Below, piece by piece: positions 38,017 to 49,466 of a stretch of DNA of 64,000 nt; position 1 is the stretch's first letter; each line of letters starts with the position of its first letter. Position numbers and translations under genes: made by a program. The stretch is taken from positions 1,798,001 to 1,862,000 of the forward strand of contig SRSI01000050.1 of the NCBI GenBank assembly GCA_005656395.1. The letters are read 5' to 3'. The notes beneath the pieces were generated by a model. It did no database searches. It was not told where the DNA came from and worked only from the letters and a program-made list of their open reading frames with translations. The DNA comes from Strongyloides papillosus (lineage: Eukaryota > Nematoda > Chromadorea > Rhabditida > Strongyloididae).

Positions 38017-38259
38017 ATGAAGATTATTTTTATTAGTGTTATTATAACTTTTATTTTATTTGTTCATGAGCTCAATTGTATTTTACCCCGTTATCCTGAA
38101 AATTGTAGCGATTATTCATGTCACGCTTACTGTACAATGACAGAAAAAGCATTTAATGGAAGATGTGTTCAACGTTACCATGCTTCTCGAAGTCCATCGG
38201 AAAAGATAGTTTACAGACCAAAAATTAGATTGACATGTGTTTGTGATTGGAAAAACTAA
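38017..38259 (+). CDS. secreted CS-alpha-beta-type peptide, array copy 5
   Basis: 80 residues. Signal peptide MKIIFISVIITFILFVH with cleavage likely near LNC, then cysteines at C-x4-C-x3-C-x10-C-x23-C-x1-C. The mature part is strongly diverged from copies 1 and 3 while the signal peptide and upstream DNA are nearly the same, a pattern typical of secreted defence peptides under diversifying selection. The longer fourth-to-fifth loop is Arg/Ser-rich. Confidence 0.65.
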   Translation: MKIIFISVIITFILFVHELNCILPRYPENCSDYSCHAYCTMTEKAFNGRCVQRYHASRSPSEKIVYRPKIRLTCVCDWKN

Positions 38260-38507
38260 GATATTTATTCAAAGAAACAATAAGATAACTTTTTTTTTAA
38301 AATTGCTTTATAAAAATATTCTTTAAATTAATTAGTTCTTATGATAAAAGAATAAAGTTTTCATTTAAAAAGTAAAGAAGAAATTTATGAAAGCTTATAT
38401 TTATTTGATTTAAACATAGAATAAATTCAAAATTTAATTCATTGAATTGATACAAAATTGAATAGAATATTTTCATAGACATAAGATATATTATTGTTGA
38501 TAACATC

Positions 38508-38724
38508 ATTAAGATTATTTTCATTAATATTATTATAACTTTTATTTTTTGTATTCATGAGCTCAGTTATTTAGTTTTACCCCAAATTCCTTACTGTGAT
38601 GATGCTTTATGTGAATGTTCCTGCAACCAAATTAAAAAGCATGGAAAATGTTTTACAATAACTATGGCGAACCTTGACTGGTTATTAGAGATTATGAAAG
38701 ATCCAAAAAAAACAATGTATATGT
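38508..38724 (+). pseudogene. broken CS-alpha-beta-type peptide gene, array copy 6
   Basis: The start position reads ATT instead of ATG, and the signal-peptide region carries further changes. Cysteine region similar to copies 4 and 10 (YCDDALCECSCNQI). Second gene type of the repeat unit. Confidence 0.6.
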
Positions 38725-39032
38725 AGTAACAATAAATTTTCCTACGAAATATATAAAATGAAATGCTGATTAAAGATTTACTAAAACAATAAAAAAAATT
38801 TCAATTGTTAATTTTTTATAAAAATATTTAAAAAAACTAATTAATTCATAATAGATAGAAACCAAATTTCTATTAAAAAATCTATAGAAAAAAATAATAA
38901 AATTCCTATAATTTTTATTTGACAAAAGTATAAATCAAAATTTAATTCATTGAATTGATAAAAAAAAAGAATTTTAAGAATATGGAAATTATTATTAAAT
39001 ATTCATTAGCATTTTCATTGCTTATGAATTGG

Positions 39033-39039
39033 TATAAGA
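39033..39039 (+). promoter_or_regulatory. TATA box of peptide gene copy 7
   Basis: TATAAGA in the conserved GAATTGGTATAA context, 58 bases before the ATG at 39091; one base weaker than the other copies. Confidence 0.45.
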
Positions 39040-39090
39040 TACAACTAAATGTTTCCAGAAGGTATCAGATATATTATTGTCAATATCAAC

Positions 39091-39288
39091 ATGAAGATTA
39101 TTTCTATTAATATTATCATAGCTTTTATTTTATTTATTCATAAATTTAATTGTTTACATGGTTTTATTTTTAAAACTTGTGACGAAAGTCCATGTATATT
39201 TAAGTGTTTTTTTCAAGGATCAATCGGTGGAAGATGTGTTGCTGATAACGATAGAGGTGGAAAAGTAATGAAATGTGTTTGTGAATAG
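39091..39288 (+). CDS. secreted CS-alpha-beta-type peptide, array copy 7
   Basis: 65 residues. Signal peptide MKIISINIIIAFILFIH, cleavage likely after FNC, then cysteines at C-x4-C-x3-C-x9-C-x12-C-x1-C, the shortest fourth-to-fifth spacing in the array and the closest to the classical CS-alpha-beta spacing. Ends CVCE. No dibasic site in the loop. Confidence 0.65.
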   Translation: MKIISINIIIAFILFIHKFNCLHGFIFKTCDESPCIFKCFFQGSIGGRCVADNDRGGKVMKCVCE

Positions 39289-39613
39289 TAAAGAATTATT
39301 CAAGGAAACAATAAGATAACTCTTTTTTTAAAATTGTTTTATAAAAATATTTTTAAAATTAATTAGTTCTTATGATAAAAGAATAAAGTTTTCATTATAA
39401 AAGTAGAAAAGAAATTTATGAAATTCTTATAATTTTTTGATTTAAACATAAAATAAAATCAAAATTTAATTCTTTGAATTGACATAAAAAAAGATTTTAT
39501 TAGTATGAAAATTATTATTAAATATTCACTAGCACATTTATCATATATGAACCAGTATAAAATACAATTAAATATTTCTATATGGCATCAGATATATTAT
39601 CTTTGATATCAGC

Positions 39614-39790
39614 ATGAAGATTATTTCTATTAACATTATCATAAATTTTATTTTAATTATTCATGAACTCAATTGTTCTAGCTTTACCTCCGCCATCTTA
39701 CTGTAATATTACTTCATGTAAAAAAATTGGAGCGAAATTAACAAGCATGGTGAATGTTTTCACGAAGATTATTAGATACCTGAACTGATG
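39614..39790 (+). pseudogene. broken CS-alpha-beta-type peptide gene, array copy 8
   Basis: ATG and signal peptide remain, but the frame ends at a stop soon after the signal region and the cysteine-coding part is strongly eroded. Second gene type of the repeat unit. Confidence 0.55.
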
Positions 39791-40196
39791 ACTTATGGTA
39801 ATGAATGACCCACAATAAGAGCTATATGTTGGTATGGAAATAATCTTTTTTACTAAATATAATTTGAATTATTGAAAAAGAATTCAAAAGAACAATGAAG
39901 TAAATTTTGATTTTTAATATTTTAATAAAAATATTTTAGATAATTTATTTCATTCATAAGATAAAATAAGAAAATTTCTATTAAAAATCGGAAGAATATT
40001 ATAAAGTTCTATCAATTTTTATTTGAAAAAAATGGTAGAGCCAATAAAAATTTAATTTATTGAATTGATAAAAAAGAGAATTCTTAAACGTATGGAAATT
40101 ATTTTAAGAATATAAATGAGAATTATTATTCCATTTAGATCAGTATAAAAAAAATATTTCCAGAAGGTATCTTATAATATTTTTGCTCTTGAGAAC

Positions 40197-40424
40197 ATAA
40201 AGAGGCTTTATATTACTGTCATTTTAACTTTTATTCTACTTATTTCTGTGTTCAATCGTTCTTATATCAGTGCCCGTGATATTTGTAGACTAGATCCATG
40301 TGCTAATCATTGTGAAAGTAAAGGACTTATGGAAGGATGTAATATTATTATTTCTAGAAATTATAAAGATATAAATGGCGATTTGGAAAATTGTGTTTGT
40401 TACCCGCCACCTTCTCCTCTATAA
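40197..40424 (+). pseudogene. start-less CS-alpha-beta-type peptide gene, array copy 9
   Basis: The frame of 76 codons is open from the signal region to the stop and keeps all six cysteines (C-x4-C-x3-C-x8-C-x19-C-x1-C), but the initiator position reads ATA where the intact copies have ATG, and no in-frame ATG precedes it before a stop. First gene type of the repeat unit. It may be a recent start-loss pseudogene, or initiate elsewhere. Confidence 0.5.
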
Positions 40425-40703
40425 ATGATTCAGATTACTAAACAATTATTCAAAGAAACAATAAGATAACTTTTTTTAAAATTGTTTTATAAAAATATTT
40501 TTAAAATTAATTAGTTCTTATGATAAAAGAACAAAGTTTTCATTAAAAAAGTATAAAAGAAATTTATAAAAGCTTATAATTTTTTGATATAAACATAGAA
40601 TAAAATCTAAATTTCATTCATTGAATTGATGTAAAAAAGGAATTTTATTAGCATGAAAATTATTATTAAATATTTATTAGCACTTTTATTGCATTTGAAT
40701 TGG

Positions 40704-40710
40704 TATAAAA
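40704..40710 (+). promoter_or_regulatory. TATA box of peptide gene copy 10
   Basis: TATAAAA in TTGGTATAAAA, 53 bases before the ATG at 40757. Confidence 0.5.
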
Positions 40711-40756
40711 TAAAATATTTTGTTAAGGTAGCCGATATATTATTTTTGATGATAAC

Positions 40757-40990
40757 ATGAAGATTATTATTTTTAATAATATTATTATAACTTTTATTTT
40801 ATTTATTCATAACTTCAATTGTTTAGCTCTACCCCCACTTTCTTACTGTGATGATGCTTCATGTGAAAGTTTTTGCAACAAAATCAACATGCATGGAAAA
40901 TGTTTTTACAATGATTATCAGATTCTTACACCAACTGTTGATAGTCGAAGGAGGCCCAAAGTGAAAACTCAATGCAGATGTGATAATTGA
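40757..40990 (+). CDS. secreted CS-alpha-beta-type peptide, array copy 10
   Basis: 77 residues, the only intact member of the second gene type. Signal peptide MKIIIFNNIIITFILFIH, cleavage likely after FNC, then cysteines at C-x4-C-x3-C-x8-C-x23-C-x1-C. The core CDDASCESFCNKI matches the eroded copies 2, 4 and 6. Here no ATG exists upstream of the MKII start, supporting that start for the whole array. Confidence 0.65.
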   Translation: MKIIIFNNIIITFILFIHNFNCLALPPLSYCDDASCESFCNKINMHGKCFYNDYQILTPTVDSRRRPKVKTQCRCDN

Positions 40991-41698
40991 CCTTCCTACC
41001 AAAAATAATTTGAATTATTAAATAAGGATTCAGCAGAACGATGAAAGAAATTATGATTTTTAATCTTTATATAAAAATATTAAAAAAATTAATTAATTCA
41101 TAAAAGATAAGAATAAAATTTTCATTGTAAAAAAGTACAAAAGAAATTTATAATATTCTTAGAATTTTTAATTCTTTCTAATAACATGTAATGTTTCGTA
41201 CTTTAAACTTATCATTTAAACTCTACGCATCCTTTAAATTCCATCTTAATAAAGTTATATACAACTCAAAAATATATTTAATAATTTTTTACTTATCCTC
41301 TAAGATCTCTATGTTAAAACTTTAATTAATTATCCCCATAAACTTAATTAACTAAATAAATAATCACATCAATAATTAATAAACCCAACCCAAGAAAATG
41401 TAGTAGATTAATAAAGATTTTTAATTTTTAATGTGGTTCACCTTATAAATTATTAATACATCAAATATTTAATTACTTTTTAAAACAAAAGATAAACCAA
41501 TAGCATACAATATATGAAATAACTTTTTTTTTAAAATTTTTATTAAAGGATACAAGAAAAAAATTATTAACGTATAAAGAATCTTTTTTTAATAATGGCA
41601 TTACAATGATAAGGTATATATAATACAAAAAACATATATAAAATATTTCAAAATAATAAAAAAGGTAAAAATGTAATATTTGGAAAAAATTTTTTTTG
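40991..41698. other. AT-rich intergenic, no gene recognised
   Basis: Between the peptide array and the 3' end of unc-86. The first 160 bases still resemble the array spacer; the remainder holds A- and T-runs and presumably the unc-86 3' UTR. No coding region supported. Confidence 0.5.
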
Positions 41699-43860
41699 TT
41701 AATAAAATAAACCCAAAGTTGGCAATACCTGATTTTTGCCAGAATTATTATTGTTCTCAGGACTGGTACGGTTGTTGTTAGTAGAATTATTATTAGATGA
41801 ATTACTAGCTGAAACTATAGCTGATGCTGCGGCGGCGGCTGCTGCTGCTGTTTCAATAGACGAAAGATCGGTAAATTGTGTACATTTCATTACTGTAACT
41901 GGATCGAGAACTAAAAATGATATTTTTAGAGACTTTTTTTAGGCCAAATAAATGTATTTAACTTACTTGAATGGCCATTTCCTGCCCCATTAACAGAAGA
42001 TGAATTATGATTACCATTGCCGTTATTATTACTATTACTTCCTGCCTGATTCCTAAAGAATACAATTCAAGATGAATTCCTAAAATTAGTATCATCCAAC
42101 AAGATAACCAGACACTTTTACTTCTTCCTTAACCCCTACTTTATGTAATAATATTATTTCTACTATAAAAAACATTCTAAAAATGTGTAGTAACCTACCT
42201 CTTTTGTTTTTGTCTTTGATTACAAAACCATACTCTAACAACATTCTTTTTCAAATCTAATTTATCAGCTATTGAAGCTATCTTATCTCCAGTTGGTCTG
42301 GGTTGTTGTCTAAAGAACTCCTCCAAACACCTCTTCTCCGGAGCTGCTATAGATGTTCGTTTCCTTTTCTTCTCACTATTAGGTAAAATTCCTTGGGCAT
42401 CATTTGTTAAGTCCTTATTTTTTATTGCCTCCTCTGCCTATAAAATAATAACATATATAAAAATTGTCTTTTTTTTTATTAGTACAACATTTTTTAACAT
42501 CAAAAATTGTACTTACCTTCTCTAACCATGAATGAAGAATAGGTTTTAAAGCTACCATATTATTATGTGATAGAGTAAGAGATTCAAATCGACAAATGGT
42601 ACTTTGTGATAAACTTCCAACTCCAGGCATTTTTAGATGTGCCAATGCTTTACCAACATCAGCTTGTGTAACACCTAACTTTATTCTACGTTGCTTGAAG
42701 TGTTCAGCAAATCTCTCTAATTCCCTTGGATCTGTATCCATCTCAGGATTGGGGACATTTAAGGGATACCTTGACATTGCAACAGCCGAAGCTGCGGCAC
42801 TATTAGATAATTGTAAACCACCGTTTCCTGGTTGGGTTGAGGCAACAGCAGCCGCAGCAAAATGAGGATTGATACCAGGATATTGGGTAAATTGATGGGG
42901 ATGTGTCTGATAGGGATGATGCATAGCCATAACTTGTTGTAGACTAGTCATACTGTCAGTAGCTGCTTGACCCATCATCATTGACCCATCCATTAACATA
43001 GTTGAGGATGACATTAATGAATTATTATTGATACTAGAATCAAAATCTCCACTCATCCCATTGAGTGAGGAATGTTGCCCCCCATTGGAGGTTGTTGAGG
43101 TTGGTGCTGTTGCTGAGGAGTGATAATTACCAAAAGAAAACATATCACCAGGACGTAACATTCCTGTTGCATTGACATTCTTCATATCCATCTCAACTAA
43201 GGCTGCCTGAGCTGCACGAGCATGAAGGAATGTATCATCAAATGTTGAGAATATCGAATTTGTCTAAAAATAATAATAATTTTATTATAAATAAAAGAAT
43301 TGACATTATTGATAAAAATTTATATACATCATATAATATTAAAAAAATAACGTTAAACGGTATGATAACTTTTAGAATACATTAACTTCTAATATACATG
43401 AAATAAAAAAACTAGATATTACTAGTACCTATTTAAATATTCATGTATATACTTTATCAAATTTGATAATTAAAAATTAGTACACATAGCTTGTTAGTTT
43501 TTATCTATACTGAAGTTTTTTGCTTTCATTTATTAGATGCTTTTTTAGAGGCAAAAATGTATACCATTATGGGTTTTAAGTTTTTTTTTAAAAAATTTAA
43601 GATGTATTTGATAAGATTATTCTTATTTTTAAGATTTATAGTATGTAAAATTATACTTAGTTAAAATATCTTGTTTGTTTTTAATAATAACAAGCTAATA
43701 TTTAATGAGTATATATAATACCATATATGTATTTTGACAAGGTAAGATAACTTACAGGTTGCATGATATTACGATAACTATTTGTTGTATTGTAACGATC
43801 TGAGGTTGAGGTTGTTGCTAAAGCCGGATAAAGACGTTGTGGAGATTGCATTACGGCCAT
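41699..43860 (-). CDS. unc-86: class IV POU-homeodomain transcription factor UNC-86/Brn3
   Basis: Neuronal selector factor that specifies touch neurons and other sensory lineages with partners such as MEC-3. Exons in transcript order: 43860-43756, 43263-42517, 42437-42199, 42052-41967, 41910-41699, giving 462 residues; C. elegans UNC-86 has 467. An N-terminal POU-IV box ([16 protein letters not shown]) spans the first junction; the POU-specific domain follows at about 208-284 ([20 protein letters not shown]) and the homeodomain at about 306-365 (recognition helix [16 protein letters not shown]). The linker is Ser/Met/Gly-rich; the C-terminus holds Asn runs and an Ala run and ends GLFY. A donor-like CAG|GTATTG at 41728 could add a further exon. 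First intron 492 bases, the longest in the gene. Confidence 0.96.
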
Positions 43861-44185
43861 GAAAGGCAAATTTGCTTTTGATTTGGTGTTTTTTAATTAG
43901 CTTATTAATATAATCTTTTTGTGATATTTTTACTAGAAATATTAGTATAAATATATACTTTTTTGATTGGATATGATTTTTTAATTAGTAATAGATATAT
44001 GTTACAATGTTGATATATTTATTAGGAAATTTAAAAGGAAATATCTGAAAATAGAGATTATAATTAAGAGTGGCTATTGTAAATATAAAGAAACGCATAT
44101 TTTGAGGAATGATTGTGGATTTCCAAAAATAATTTTAATATAATTAACCACTTTTTCACCAAAAAATGTCATAGTTTAATAGTAT

Positions 44186-44194
44186 ATTATGCAT
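44186..44194. promoter_or_regulatory. candidate POU-IV (UNC-86) binding site
   Basis: ATTATGCAT matches the core of the Brn3/UNC-86 consensus (AATTATGCAT type). It lies about 330 bases upstream of the unc-86 ATG, consistent with the known autoregulation of unc-86. Single short match; weak on its own. Confidence 0.3.
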
Positions 44195-47100
44195 GTAGAT
44201 ATTAAAATTATTACTCATATCAGGAGATAAAAAAATATTTAATTAAAAAATGAACTTAAAATATATTGTTCTCTGAATCTTTAATAATAGAATATTCATT
44301 AGTACAAGAAAATAAATATAAAAAATGAATAATTAAAAAAGAATATCAAAAGATATTTGTTATAAAAATTAAAATTACCCAGATAAAAGAGGAACAATTT
44401 AATAATATTTAAGAAGATGACATCTGTTACCATGTCTTTATTTTTATACATTATTAACTGTTTCTAGAAGGTTGAAGATATGTACACGCAAGACCTGTAA
44501 CCATACAATATAGTGATATAATTTTTTTTGTTTTATTAATATATTTACCATAATATTAATAAATATAATATTATAATTTCTAATAAATATATATAAATTT
44601 AGAAATAAAGTTTATAAATTTTTCCTTTCGCGCGGTTCTCTAATATATAATATAATATAATATTTTATTAAATGATATATTCTCTTATAAATTTCTAAAA
44701 CAAGGCGGCGGTGAGATGATATATTTATACATATATGTATGTAGAGTTCTCTAAGTTATAAAATAAAAAGGGATATATCATTCTCCTTTTTCATTGGGAC
44801 AAGTTTTAATGTTGGGCTGTATTACAGTATCCCTCCTTCTCTCTGTATATATTTATTTATCTTTACATATATATATAAAACATCCCTTATATAAATATAT
44901 ATAGTTGAAGTTTGAAGATTTTAAGAAGGAGGAGATTGTGGTGGATTTTTTGTTTTCAATAGCGTGAGATTCTTTTGGAATTTTTTAACAAAAAAAAGTA
45001 GGCACATCTTAACAATTTTTGTATAAAACTACATAGGTTGAAAAAAATGATGTCTATTTTAGCATGATGTATTGTTAAATAAAAATTTTGACAAAAATAA
45101 AAAAATAAGAACCTCAATGGTTGAATGGAGGTAAACAAATAAAAATAGAAGTACGAATGATAAGAGAATAGATATTATTAAAAAGGAATCACCAATTGAT
45201 ATGAAATAACTTTCAGTTGATTATTAATAATCATAATTAATTCACCTCAAACAAATTTTTTTTTGTTTCAGAATTTTTTATTTAACTTATATATACAGAA
45301 ATATATATTTATCTATTAACAACCTTGTTTTATTTCATTAAAAATTCAAACAAGACTCACACTATATATATGTACATGGTGGTGAAGATTTAAAGGAAGA
45401 AAATAGTATATATGAAACCTTCATGAAAAATTTATGGGCAAGATTTTAGGGTAATGAGAAAAAGTTTTGATAAAAATATATATATATGAATTAAAACTTA
45501 CCATACATTTTGAGAGTTTGATAAATCTTTTTTATATTACTATAAGAAATTGTATAAGAAAAGGCGTACCACATTTATATAAATATATTTTAGATAATAA
45601 TTATTAAAAACGGAAGTTACTTTGACCATATTACAAAGAAGAAGATTAATTAATAATATTAAGGAAGGGTCTATTAAACCTCATGAAATAATAAAAAGGA
45701 ATATCAATAATTTAGTAGTTAAAACTTTATTAATATATTGTGAGTGTGTGTAAATTTGCATAAATAGTAGGATTTTTAATTTTAAATTGTGATAAATTAT
45801 GTATCTTGGTATAATATGGAGGAATTTTATGAATTATCAATATACTTTCTCGCCTCTTTAATCTACCCTTATCATCTACTTCTTTTATCTTTTTTTGTAA
45901 TGTGTTACGCATGTTTATAAATGTTTAATTGATAATTAGAATTAAATATGTATTCCCATACAATAGTGATTAAAAAAGAGGTGAAAAAGGGAGAGAGAGA
46001 TAAAATAATATTGTAAATGGTAGACCAAAGAAAATAAGGAATGAATATCTTTATCAAACTTCAACTTGACAATTTTTTTTTCATGTAACTTTATCACATT
46101 TCTACCTTATTTGAAAATTGAAAATTTATGACTCTTTAAGTACATCTATTACATCATCATATCAAAAAGTGCTGATGAATGAGATATTACAAAGTAAAAA
46201 TAGAAGATATTGTAATAGAGATGATAAAGTACCATTTCTCACTTTTTCTTATTGTTCTAAAATATCTATTTTTGGAGGGGACCTATTAAATAAATGAGAT
46301 GTTACTGTTTCAAGTTTCGTTATCGTCATTTCTATACATATTATATAATACATATCTCTATATCTATATATAAGTATTTTTTTTCTATTTATCTCTCCAT
46401 TTTTTCATATGTATATATCTACTAAATATTTGAAGTTTCTCTGATGATGGAGAAAGGGAATGTGTTGATAAAGGAGGAAGAAGAAGAATATATAGGGACT
46501 TGAAAAATATTTTTATTCTTCCATAACACATATATATAACATATACATAACCATTTATTTATAAAATAGTAAGGATATATTAGCTTATAGTCTTTTTCCT
46601 TCAAAATGTTAAAATGTGATAAATTATTTATGATCAAAGCACCATTCACCATATATATATAATATTGGAAAGAAGAAACCAAGAATGAAGGAAAGTAAAA
46701 ATGTCTTTCTATGTGCCATCTGATGCATTTTATTCTCATTATATCTAAATACATATAAAGAGAGGAAAACACACCATATATACACAAATAATAAAAAGCA
46801 ACATATATCCCTATTTAAAGTTAATATAATATTGACAAGATATGTGAAGAAAAGTCAAAAAAAAGAGATGAGAAGAAGAATTTTTAACTTTTTATCAACT
46901 TCTCAAAAATATACTAAGATCTATCTCATTTACGTGCCTCTGCCAATTTTGCATCTCCTTCTTTTCCCTTCTTCTTCCATCCATTTTTCCTCCTCCTTTT
47001 CCTTATACATTTTCTTTTACCATCTCCTAAATAGTTTGTTTATAATAATAAAGGGAATAGAAAAATGAATTACATAACTTATTAATTTTTACTACCTCAT

Positions 47101-48131
47101 TTGTTTTTATCGGTTATATTGTTATACAGATTACATATTAGTACATAAAGGCAAAAAACTATAAAATAAATTACGAATTATATATTACCTAAAGATATGT
47201 GTAAAATTCTACCAAAAGTACCAGTAAAAAAATTAGAAATTTAAAGTAATTTATTACTTTAAAAATATTTAGTTAAGAATAGTAAAAATAAATATTTTAT
47301 TAAAAGAGTACATAAATAAATATATATTTCAACAAGAAGTATGGAGTATAAATTTTTAACAAAAATTATTTTTTAATTTTATATTACCATAGGATAGAAT
47401 TGACATATATAAAAGGAGGTTCTTTTTGATAAAATTGTTTCATTTTTGCCTTTTTAACAATATTATGTAAGTGGTGTTATCTATTTTAACAATTATTTTA
47501 TTAATATTTTTCTACAAATTTATACACACACACACCTAGCATGTGTATTCACATTTGCTTCATCAAATTTAATTGAATGATAAAAACTGAATTTATATAG
47601 GAGCACATATTGATAGGATGACTTTTTGAAAACTCCTTCAACCATAACTACTTTGTTAATAGGACCTATTGACAAATAGTTTTGGGTCTAATTGTTTCTT
47701 AACAATAACCCAATTGTTTGTAGTATCTAAAATTTTTCCCATCCACATATTTCTATTAATAGATATATATATCTAAAGCGTCCAATAGAAACTTTTTATT
47801 TTTGTATTGTCTTCAAACTTTTAGGAACAAAGTGATTAGGAGAGAGATGATACAAAGAGGAGAATGTGAGAAGAGGTATAATCTTTGATAACATGTGTTT
47901 TATTATCACACATATGAAGTTTCTCCTTTTTAATCATTTCCACAAACTACTTACTTCTTTTCACCTTCAGTAGAGTATAACAATATAAAATCATGTAATG
48001 TTGTGCCATATTCAATTATCAATAAACCGTCAGCTGGTAAATATATATTTATATGTATCATTGTTTGGAGGGGAGAAAAAAAAGTTATCTCTTAATAAAG
48101 GGGCTCATACAAACATATTGATAATATATGT

Positions 48132-49466
48132 ATGGTAACTGTCGACAGCCGTCTCAAGAAACGTGTGAATTATGGTAATGGATAATATATAAATATAGCC
48201 TACACACTTTTACCATATATTTTATTAAATTTATCATTTTTCTAAAATTACATACAAATGATAAAAGAGAGGGGAAGAGAGATTTAATTAATTTAAAAAT
48301 CTTACCATAATCGTCATACTCCTTTTTTGCCTTTCATTTTTATTAATAATTTCTACTTAGAAATGTATGTGATATGAAGGCATATAATGTGTATATGTTT
48401 TTAGTTAAAAGAAAGACATAAGCAATCTTAAAAATTTTTCATTAATTTTACCCTTCCATTCTCATAAATAATTAATCAAAAATCCATATATATACGTCAT
48501 ATTTTATTATTGTTTGAAATTTATACATGTAAAAAGAGACAGGGGTAACATCTAATCAGCTTTTTATAACAACATCTACATTGTTCATTTGAAAAATGAA
48601 ATTAAAAGTAATATTGATATGTATGTGTATATAATTTTAAAGAACTATATAAAAGGATAAAAAATTATCTAACTAACATTATTTTATTATCTTAATATAT
48701 CTTTTCTTTGTTTTAAAATATATCAAAGTATCATGAAAAGACAATAATCATCATACTCTTTCCCTAATTGCTTTTTATCCAATAAATCTTTTATTATTAT
48801 TCATTTTTATAGTTTGTGTAGTAATAAAGAGGGAAAGTATTTAAGATAAAATTGATAGTTGAAAGAACAAAAAAAATGTATTGTATGATATAGTTACTGT
48901 CACGGAATTCGGTCTTTTTAAAGTCGCCGACAGGAAATAAAAAATTTGAAGATTATGGTAAATAAGAATGATGGTGGTGAAATTAAAAGGAACAATTAAA
49001 ATTAATTTTTAAATCATTTACCATAAGGAGAGAGGAGATGAAAGAGAAGGATGATGATTTATGTAGGAGTATCGTGTAATATTATGTGATACCTTTATAT
49101 TTATTATTACTTCAAATGCTAACGAGAGAGATTTCCATTTTTATGTACCATAATCCATTTTTAAATGTAATATGGAATCAAAAAGTAAATATACATTTTA
49201 ATTGAAAATAAATACAAAGGATAAAAGAATAAATAATTAAAGGTGAAATACAAGAATAATCTTATAATTATATTATACAACAATACCATGCTAACTTTTC
49301 TTTTATCATTTTCTTACTTCCTATTGTATTTTTAATTCCACTTCAGGTGGAAGGTAAAATTAACTAACTTTTAATTTTATGTCTCAATATAATCTGTCAA
49401 TTACCATATACCTAACACTTTCATGACAGATGTATATATATATGATTTTAATTAACTTTTTACCAT
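48132..49466. promoter_or_regulatory. cluster of eight TTACCAT heptamers
   Basis: TTACCAT/ATGGTAA at 48132, 48172, 48210, 48302, 48955, 49018, 49401 and 49460. With roughly 80 percent A+T, about 0.3 would be expected by chance in 1.3 kb. Most extend to TTACCATA. No factor assigned; possible enhancer. Confidence 0.4.

Larger units (their letters stand above)
35904..40990 (+). repeat. tandem array of about 1.04 kb two-gene units
   Basis: Starts of type-1 copies lie at 35946, 36986, 38017, 39091 and 40197, giving steps of 1040, 1031, 1074 and 1106 bases; a type-2 copy lies about 460-560 bases after each. All units share non-coding blocks, such as AATTCATTGAATT upstream and a polyadenine-rich 3' stretch. 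Confidence 0.8.

Noticed and set aside
41736..41942. Plus-strand frame with an alanine run
   Set aside because: Antisense of the last unc-86 exon.
46422..46787. 121-codon minus-strand frame upstream of unc-86
   Set aside because: Tyr/Ile/Phe-rich translation of AT-rich DNA; no start context or domain.
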